Source: an uncultured Marinosulfonomonas sp. (GTDB taxonomy: Bacteria > Pseudomonadota > Alphaproteobacteria > Rhodobacterales > Rhodobacteraceae). From it: 20,020 nucleotides of DNA. The position numbers and the translations under genes were made by a program. Location: the NCBI GenBank assembly GCA_947311455.1, contig CAMZKY010000061.1:1-20020 (forward strand), given 5' to 3'. The notes under the pieces were generated by a model. It was not told the origin of the DNA and did no database searches. It saw only the letters and a list, made by a program, of their open reading frames with translations. Positions within the stretch are counted from its first letter, which is position 1; every line of letters begins with the position of its first letter. Shown here piece by piece: positions 16,023-20,020 of this stretch.

Positions 16023-16383
16023 GATCAAGGCTCCCAGTTCACTTCGCTCGACTTCATCAAGCTGTTAAAAGGCACCGAAATTTCCATCTCGATGGACGGC
16101 AAAAGCGCCTGGCGCGATAACCGGATGATCGAGCGGTTCTGGCGCAGCATAAAATACGAGGAGATTTACCTGCATGCCTACACAAACGTTCCTGAAGCCC
16201 GTGCAGGCATCGGGAAATACATAAAATTCTACAACCAAAGGAGGCCACATTCGTCGCTTGCAGGGAAGATCCCAGATCAGGCATACTTCAATCAGCCAAA
16301 ACCAATTCCGGTGGCGGCGTAGAAAATGCAGATTTCCACGTAAGAAACCCAAGGATACTGTTCAAACAAACCGAGCCACCTCA

Positions 16384-16928
16384 CCCGCCTATGGCTGGGT
16401 AAAAAAGGGCACAAACCCCGCGATTAAAACCACGACGGGGCGCGGGCGGGTTAATATCCACGGCGCACTGAACCTCGAAAATTTCGACGCCCCCATCGTT
16501 GCGCCCGCCATGGTCGACGGCGCGAGTGCCGTGCAATTATTGGCCAAAATCGAGGCGCGAAACCCCGAAAAACGCATTATTCACGTAATCTGGGACAATG
16601 CCGCCTACCATAAAGGGCCGGATGTCAGGGCGTTTCTGGCGCGCAAAACCTGCCGCATCCACCTGACCCAGCTGCCGCCCTATTACCCACATCTCAACCC
16701 CGCTCTCAGGCATGTAAACACGCCCTGCGCGCAGCGATAGAGCGCCACTGGGCCGTCATGCACCGTCACGTCACCCACAAACGATGTTACCCGACGCCAA
16801 CGCAATTCACCGCTGCAATCCTGAGGTTTTTTCGCGAAACGGTGCCAAAATACTGGTGCGACTTCCGAAGCCAAGTCGCCGATAATTTTCGCATAATCTC
16901 AAACCAAAACTTTCGGGTTTTGGAGTGA
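16384..16928 (+). pseudogene. IS630-family transposase, C-terminal half
   Basis: It starts at PAYGWVKKGTNPAI directly after the IS3 right end. It continues through GALNLENFDAPIV, IIHVIWDNAAYHKG (catalytic Asp) and HLTQLPPYYPHLNP. After a 35-bp insertion (16702-16736, frameshift) it resumes at IERHWAVMHRHVTHKRCY, where the catalytic Glu is in IERHW. It ends RFFRETVPKYWCDFRSQVAD, then NFRIISNQNFRVLE and TGA at 16926-16928. The N-terminal half was separated by the IS3 insertion and is not visible upstream. The order and motifs are those of IS630-type transposases. Confidence 0.8.
16702..16736. repeat. 35-bp insertion in the IS630 transposase
   Basis: Deleting these 35 bp joins LNP to IERHW, the normal catalytic motif. 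The insert includes CATGTAAACA, which also occurs on the minus strand of the transposase tail at 15126-15135. Its origin is unclear. Confidence 0.55.
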
Positions 16929-16944
16929 ATTGTGTATATAGACC

Positions 16945-16969
16945 TTTCATGCACGCGAGGCGCGTGAAA
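16945..16969. repeat. Small hairpin downstream of the IS630 remnant
   Basis: TTTCA (16945-16949) and CGCG (16954-16957) pair with CGCG (16961-16964) and TGAAA (16965-16969), with a 4-nt bulge. It could be the IS630 end or a terminator. The 219 bp between the IS630 stop and the next gene hold no other feature apart from the palindrome at 17075. Confidence 0.35.
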
Positions 16970-17074
16970 TGTTAATGCATTTATCCCCGTCAAGCTAATG
17001 CAAAAAAGCAATATATCCTGCGATCAGTGGCATACCTAAACTGTGTCTCGACCATCCGCATTTAAAAACAAACG

Positions 17075-17087
17075 TTGCAATTTGCAA
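17075..17087. promoter_or_regulatory. TTGCAA palindrome upstream of the paiB-like gene
   Basis: TTGCAA-T-TTGCAA forms a 13-bp palindrome 61 bp before the start codon. It resembles the palindrome immediately after the gene (17805-17820), suggesting one regulator binds both sites, possibly the gene's own product. Confidence 0.35.
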
Positions 17088-17147
17088 AACTCTCTTGAAT
17101 TCGCATTAGCTCTATGCACAACTCGCTCCACTTATAGGAGACTCACT

Positions 17148-17804
17148 ATGCACCCCAATCCCGTTTTCAAAACCCAGTCGGATGAAATGAATACCACGTT
17201 TGCCCGTGAACGCGGGTTTGGCATTTTAACGGTTAATGGCGGAAACGGACCGTATATTGCCCATGTTCCGTTTTGTTTGGCCGAAGACGGAAAAACCGCA
17301 ACGCTGCATCTGATGCGCTCCAACGTGATCACCCGCAATTGCAGCCAGCCCTTGCCCGGCTTGATCGCGGTCTCCGGCCCCGACAGCTATATTTCGCCCG
17401 ATTGGTACGAGGCGGACAATCAGGTGCCCACGTGGAATTATACCGCCGTGCATCTGCGTGGCACTTTGACCATGTTAGAACAGAATGCCTTGCGCGAAGT
17501 CCTTGACGAATTGAGCGCCGAATTCGAAAATCGTCTGACACCGAAAACACCTTGGACAAATGACAAGGTCACCCCCGATGCTCTGGAACGAATGATGCGG
17601 ATGATTGTGCCGTTCCGGTTTGAAATCCAATCTGTTGAAGGCACATGGAAGCTGGGGCAAAACAAACCGGATGCCGCCCGCCAAAATGCCGCCAAGCAAG
17701 TGCGCGCCTACGGGATAGGCCAAGACACAGGCATGCTTGCGGCCTTAATGCAAACGCCCCCCCACACACAAGAAACAATTCCTAAAAAGAGTGATGATAT
17801 TTAG
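17148..17804 (+). CDS. PaiB-like FMN-binding transcriptional regulator
   Basis: The 218-residue protein belongs to the FMN-binding split-barrel family named after Bacillus PaiB, a negative regulator of protease and sporulation genes. Family marks include the N-terminal region, GPYIAHVPFCL (34-44), and especially YISPDWYE (81-88) followed by VPTWNYTAVHLRGTL (93-107). The C-terminal VEGTWKLGQNKPDAAR is also typical, resembling KLSQNK in related proteins. AGGAG ends 7 bp before the ATG, which settles the start; the frame is open further upstream, but that part has no ribosome site or homology. It is upstream of a flavin oxidoreductase on the same strand, with a 163-bp gap holding a palindrome and a -35-like hexamer. 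A DNA target is not known from the sequence, and some homologues may be flavin or haem enzymes instead. Confidence 0.9.
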   Translation: MHPNPVFKTQSDEMNTTFARERGFGILTVNGGNGPYIAHVPFCLAEDGKTATLHLMRSNVITRNCSQPLPGLIAVSGPDSYISPDWYEADNQVPTWNYTAVHLRGTLTMLEQNALREVLDELSAEFENRLTPKTPWTNDKVTPDALERMMRMIVPFRFEIQSVEGTWKLGQNKPDAARQNAAKQVRAYGIGQDTGMLAALMQTPPHTQETIPKKSDDI

Positions 17805-17820
17805 GTTTGCAGCTGCAAAC
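17805..17820. promoter_or_regulatory. Perfect 16-bp palindrome between paiB-like and NMO genes
   Basis: GTTTGCAGCTGCAAAC begins at the base after the paiB-like stop codon. With no loop and no T-tract it is a poor terminator. It looks more like an operator for the downstream flavoprotein gene, whose candidate -35 is 33 bp further on. Confidence 0.45.
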
Positions 17821-17852
17821 GCTTGCGCATGGCCATTGTCCAAGCCATCAAT

Positions 17853-17882
17853 TTGACAGATATCAAGGTGCAATTCGTTTAA
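17853..17882 (+). promoter_or_regulatory. Candidate promoter for the NMO-like gene
   Basis: A perfect -35 hexamer TTGACA (17853-17858) is followed after 18 bp by a weak GTTTAA (17877-17882). It lies about 85 bp before the chosen start codon. Confidence 0.3.
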
Positions 17883-17967
17883 AGGCCCTATCTAAATCAA
17901 AGTGCGCGCCCATTGGGTTCGCTTATCTGCGAATAGCAACCGATTTATAGCGAGCAAGCACCCCAAG

Positions 17968-19431
17968 ATGACACTTACTGACAAGCTGACCCAACCCGTT
18001 TTCATTGATGGGGCATGGATACGTCCCCTTATTCAAGGTGGGAAAGGCGTTGGCGCAACCAACGGTGCTAGCGCTGGCGCATGGGCGGCCGAAAATGCAG
18101 CCGGAACAATCGCCGCGATTGGTGCCGCCATCGGATATGATAAAAACGGTCGTGAAATTCCGTATTCCTATACGTCTAAAACCCGCCATGGGCGTTTTGA
18201 AGAGATGTTGGAATTGTCAATAAAAGGCTGCCTGTTGCAAGTTGATATGGCACACGCCGCGCGCAAGGATCAGGGCCGCATCCGGATAAATTTCCTAAAA
18301 ATGGCGGGTGGTTCAACTCGCGTTATGCGCGACGTTTTGTCCGCCACCCGCCTGCCGGATGGAACTAATAAAATCCACGCCGTGACAATGGGCGCGGGCC
18401 TTGCATCAGAAGAAGACGCACAAATTTGCGCTGATTCCGGTGTTTATCTTGATCCGATCATTTCCAGCGTTATGGCGTTAAAAGTATTGTTAAGCCGCAG
18501 TTTTAAACATTGGAAAGGCCGTTACGCCGACGTCATTGGTGCCGTGGTCTATGAGGATCCTTGGCTTGCAGGCGGTCACAACGGAATCACCAGCCGCGAA
18601 AACCCAGACGCGCCACAAGACCCGTATGAACGGGTCAAAGCCTTGCGCAAAATCATGAACAGTAACGGAATGCAGGATGTTGCGATCATCATGGCCGGTG
18701 GTGTTTGGTATTTGCGCGATTGGCAAGACTGGCTTGAGAATCCTGAAATCGGCCCGATTGCCTTTCAAATTGGCACGCGGGATTTGTTAACCAAAGAATG
18801 CCCAATCAGTGATGAATGGAAAGGCCTTTTGTTCGAGATGAAGGAAAAAGATGTGGTGCTTAATAAATTCAGCCCCACGGGGTTTTATTCATCCGCCTAC
18901 AAAAATGGTATGATGCGCGAATTATCCGATCGATCAAAACGGCAAGTGCCCTATGCACAAGAGTTCTCCAACAGCATGAATGAACCCGTCGAGGGGGTGG
19001 GCGTGCCGGTTAACAAATATCGCATTTCACCTGATGACAAAACAAAGGTTGATGCGTGGATCGCGCAAGGGTTTTCAACCCCTATTGCCACGCCGGATAA
19101 CACAATCATTTTTGTCACCAAGGAAAAAGAACTGGAAATCAAATCCCACAGAGCCGAATGTGTTGGCTGCATCTCCACCTGCAAACTTAGCACATGGTGC
19201 GAAGATGCCAGCAAGAAATTCTCAACAGGCAAGCGCCCTGACCCACGGGTTCACTGCATTCGTAAAGGATTGCAGGCGGCAATTGCCGGTGATGATCTGG
19301 ATAACGCGCTGATTTTCTCGGGGCATAATGCGTTTATGGCGGCGGGTGATGCGTTTTATCATGGTGAAGATGGCGGGGTTTTCATTCCCACGGTCAAACA
19401 ACTTATTGAGCGCCTGACCACTGGCGATTAG
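17968..19431 (+). CDS. Nitronate monooxygenase-like flavoprotein with C-terminal cysteine cluster
   Basis: The 487-residue protein resembles NAD(P)H-dependent flavin oxidoreductases of the nitronate monooxygenase (2-nitropropane dioxygenase) group, FMN TIM barrels that oxidise alkyl nitronates. Visible are the N-terminal IQGGKGVGATNG (22-33), HAVTMGAGL mid-barrel, and the FMN-phosphate-site pair IIMAGGVWYL (242-248) and FQIGTRDLL (266-274). Unusual for the group is Cys398-x2-Cys401-x3-Cys405-x5-Cys411, with Cys430 further on, which could bind an Fe-S cluster or zinc. I start at ATG 17968, where the conserved barrel begins; a GTG at 17902 would add 22 residues of no known homology, and neither start has a strong ribosome site. 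The substrate is not predictable. The pairing with a flavin-binding regulator suggests flavin-linked or nitro-compound detoxification (inference). Confidence 0.85.
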   Translation: MTLTDKLTQPVFIDGAWIRPLIQGGKGVGATNGASAGAWAAENAAGTIAAIGAAIGYDKNGREIPYSYTSKTRHGRFEEMLELSIKGCLLQVDMAHAARKDQGRIRINFLKMAGGSTRVMRDVLSATRLPDGTNKIHAVTMGAGLASEEDAQICADSGVYLDPIISSVMALKVLLSRSFKHWKGRYADVIGAVVYEDPWLAGGHNGITSRENPDAPQDPYERVKALRKIMNSNGMQDVAIIMAGGVWYLRDWQDWLENPEIGPIAFQIGTRDLLTKECPISDEWKGLLFEMKEKDVVLNKFSPTGFYSSAYKNGMMRELSDRSKRQVPYAQEFSNSMNEPVEGVGVPVNKYRISPDDKTKVDAWIAQGFSTPIATPDNTIIFVTKEKELEIKSHRAECVGCISTCKLSTWCEDASKKFSTGKRPDPRVHCIRKGLQAAIAGDDLDNALIFSGHNAFMAAGDAFYHGEDGGVFIPTVKQLIERLTTGD

Positions 19432-19737
19432 AGTCTAGGGCTGGGACTTTAAATCACACTTACAACAAACAAAAATCACATTGACGTAATCAGGGCAATC
19501 GCATTTGAGTTTTGACAAAGACATTTGAATGGATTCTTGATGTTCTATCACGATATGGAGCTTCAAGATGTCAGGATTAATGCGTCATACCCCGTGTCCT
19601 TGAGCACCTGAAGACATGCTTGACGTTTTGAGCGTTTAAACTTCTGATATCAGCATGACCGCCCCCGTTTTTTTCTGATACCGACGGCCGCGAGCTTTTG
19701 CCCTTACGTAAAGCGCCTGTTGTGGTCGCGGGTGTTC
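19432..19737. other. Noncoding stretch after the NMO-like gene
   Basis: No gene, RNA or strong terminator is recognised. AGTC and GACT just after the stop could pair weakly. From about 19678 a short open frame reads DTDGRELLPLRKAPVVV, possibly a gene scrap, before IS630 homology begins near 19738. Confidence 0.5.
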
Positions 19738-19868
19738 TTTACCCACAACCGATGTTACCCCTCGTAAGCCAAATTCACTGCCGCAATCCTGAAGTTTTTC
19801 CGCGAAACCGTGCCCAAATACTGGCGCGAATTCCGAAGCCAGGTCACCGATAACTTCCGCATAATCTC
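19738..19868 (+). pseudogene. IS630-family transposase C-terminal remnant, second copy
   Basis: The frame reads THNRCYPS, stop (TAA), AKFTAAILKFFRETVPKY, then WREFRSQVTDNFRIIS. It aligns closely with the C-terminus of the IS630 remnant ending at 16928, including CGATGTTACCC and CAATCCTGA at the DNA level. An in-frame TAA and loss of everything upstream show it is dead. At about 19869 it joins the diverged repeat. Confidence 0.75.
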
Positions 19869-19870
19869 TA

Positions 19871-20018
19871 GAGACCTCAGCATAACCCGCTTTTACATCA
19901 CATCAAGGATACAAATCCGTTTGGTGGATGTAATTGGGCAGCCTAAATCGGGAATTTATTGTTTTTCGAATGGGTTTTCGTGATTTCAGGCGGACTTATC
20001 CTGCAAATTCGGGCTCCG
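19871..20018. repeat. Diverged direct repeat, copy 2 (IS end)
   Basis: Homologous to 14890-15037 in the same orientation: GAGACCTCAGCATAACCCG at 19871-19889 (one mismatch in 19) and TTTTCGAATGG at 19963-19973. Together with the IS630 remnants, the two copies bracket the paiB/NMO genes. Confidence 0.7.
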
Positions 20019-20020
20019 GC
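19996..20020 (-). pseudogene. 3' end of a DDE transposase running off the right edge
   Basis: On the minus strand the last residues read PEPEFAG, then TAA (19996-19998). This stop aligns exactly with that of the transposase tail at 15014. Whether the gene beyond the edge is intact cannot be seen. Confidence 0.4.

Larger units (their letters stand above)
15436..16322 (+). pseudogene. IS3-family OrfB transposase, broken twice
   Basis: The DDE integrase would read from MMDRQHDLSLTRQSCLLGIS at 15436 to the TAG at 16320-16322. The first catalytic Asp is in WAMDITHVPI, the second in DQGSQFTS, and the Glu in ERFWRSIKYEEIY; all three remain. Two insertions destroy it. Two extra copies of an 8-mer (+16 bp, frameshift) lie at 15562-15585, and a 40-bp palindromic insert (+1 frame) lies at 15983-16022, between Thr and Asp of the normal NTDQG motif. 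Without these two insertions the gene would read continuously. Confidence 0.85.
15284..16383 (+). mobile_element. 5'-truncated IS3-family element
   Basis: The right end is preserved: CCGAGCCACCTCA at 16371-16383 is the end of an inverted repeat that, read inward, starts TGAGGTGG, as IS3-family ends do. The element keeps the 3' part of orfA and most of orfB, and its left end has been replaced by other IS fragments. It interrupts an IS630-type transposase, whose reading resumes immediately at 16384. Both of its genes are inactive. Confidence 0.75.

Noticed and set aside
17805..17820. Intrinsic terminator after the paiB-like gene
   Set aside because: The palindrome has no loop and no following T-tract, so an operator is a better reading.
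17902..17967. Upstream GTG start for the NMO-like gene
   Set aside because: The extra 22 residues show no recognisable homology and overlap the promoter-like region; not excluded, but less likely.

Overview
The window looks like an alphaproteobacterial chromosome of the Rhodobacterales (Roseobacter-like) type. The evidence is the divergent phaC/phaZ pair, the dnaG-rpoD pair without rpsU beside it, a four-subunit sarcosine oxidase operon in the order soxB-D-A-G, and a strongly IS-littered accessory end. Genus is not resolvable by eye; an IS-rich, moderate-GC roseobacter is a guess.

Layout. (1) 1-3051: polyhydroxybutyrate metabolism. A class I PHA synthase (phaC, minus strand, cut by the left edge) faces away from an intracellular PHB depolymerase (phaZ, plus strand). 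The short gap between them carries a CTGC-N4-GCAG palindrome like PhaR-type operators. (2) 3067-3910: a small orphan gene with a PD-(D/E)XK-like nuclease signature, bracketed by two related palindromic intergenic repeats; its stop codon lies inside one of them. (3) 3917-8229: rpoD and dnaG on the minus strand. The leader of each carries a dense cluster of palindromic GANTC sites, the CcrM methylation target. (4) 8230-13222: heterotetrameric sarcosine oxidase soxBDAG (minus), tightly overlapping, with an 11-bp tandem repeat just beyond soxG. (5) 13324-14754: glutamate dehydrogenase (minus). Sarcosine oxidase and glutamate dehydrogenase together suggest use of methylated amines and amino acids as carbon and nitrogen sources.

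(6) 14755-17000: an IS graveyard. It holds the 3' tail of a DDE transposase, a fragment of an IS3-type OrfB, and a 5'-truncated IS3 element that landed inside an IS630-type transposase. The IS3 transposase is broken by a triplicated 8-mer and by a 40-bp palindromic insertion, and the IS630 gene by a 35-bp insertion. (7) 17148-19431: two intact plus-strand genes, a PaiB-like FMN-binding regulator and a nitronate-monooxygenase-like flavoprotein with an unusual C-terminal cysteine cluster. (8) 19432-20020: another IS630 remnant, then a second diverged copy of the IS end seen at 14890-15037. The two-gene island is therefore bracketed by related mobile-element debris.

No rRNA, tRNA, CRISPR array or prophage genes were recognised. 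The most interesting points are the GANTC clusters ahead of rpoD and dnaG, the repeat-bracketed orphan nuclease-like gene, the 40-bp palindrome inserted in a transposase, and the cysteine-rich flavoprotein paired with a PaiB-like regulator. None is shown here to be a new system; each is a lead.
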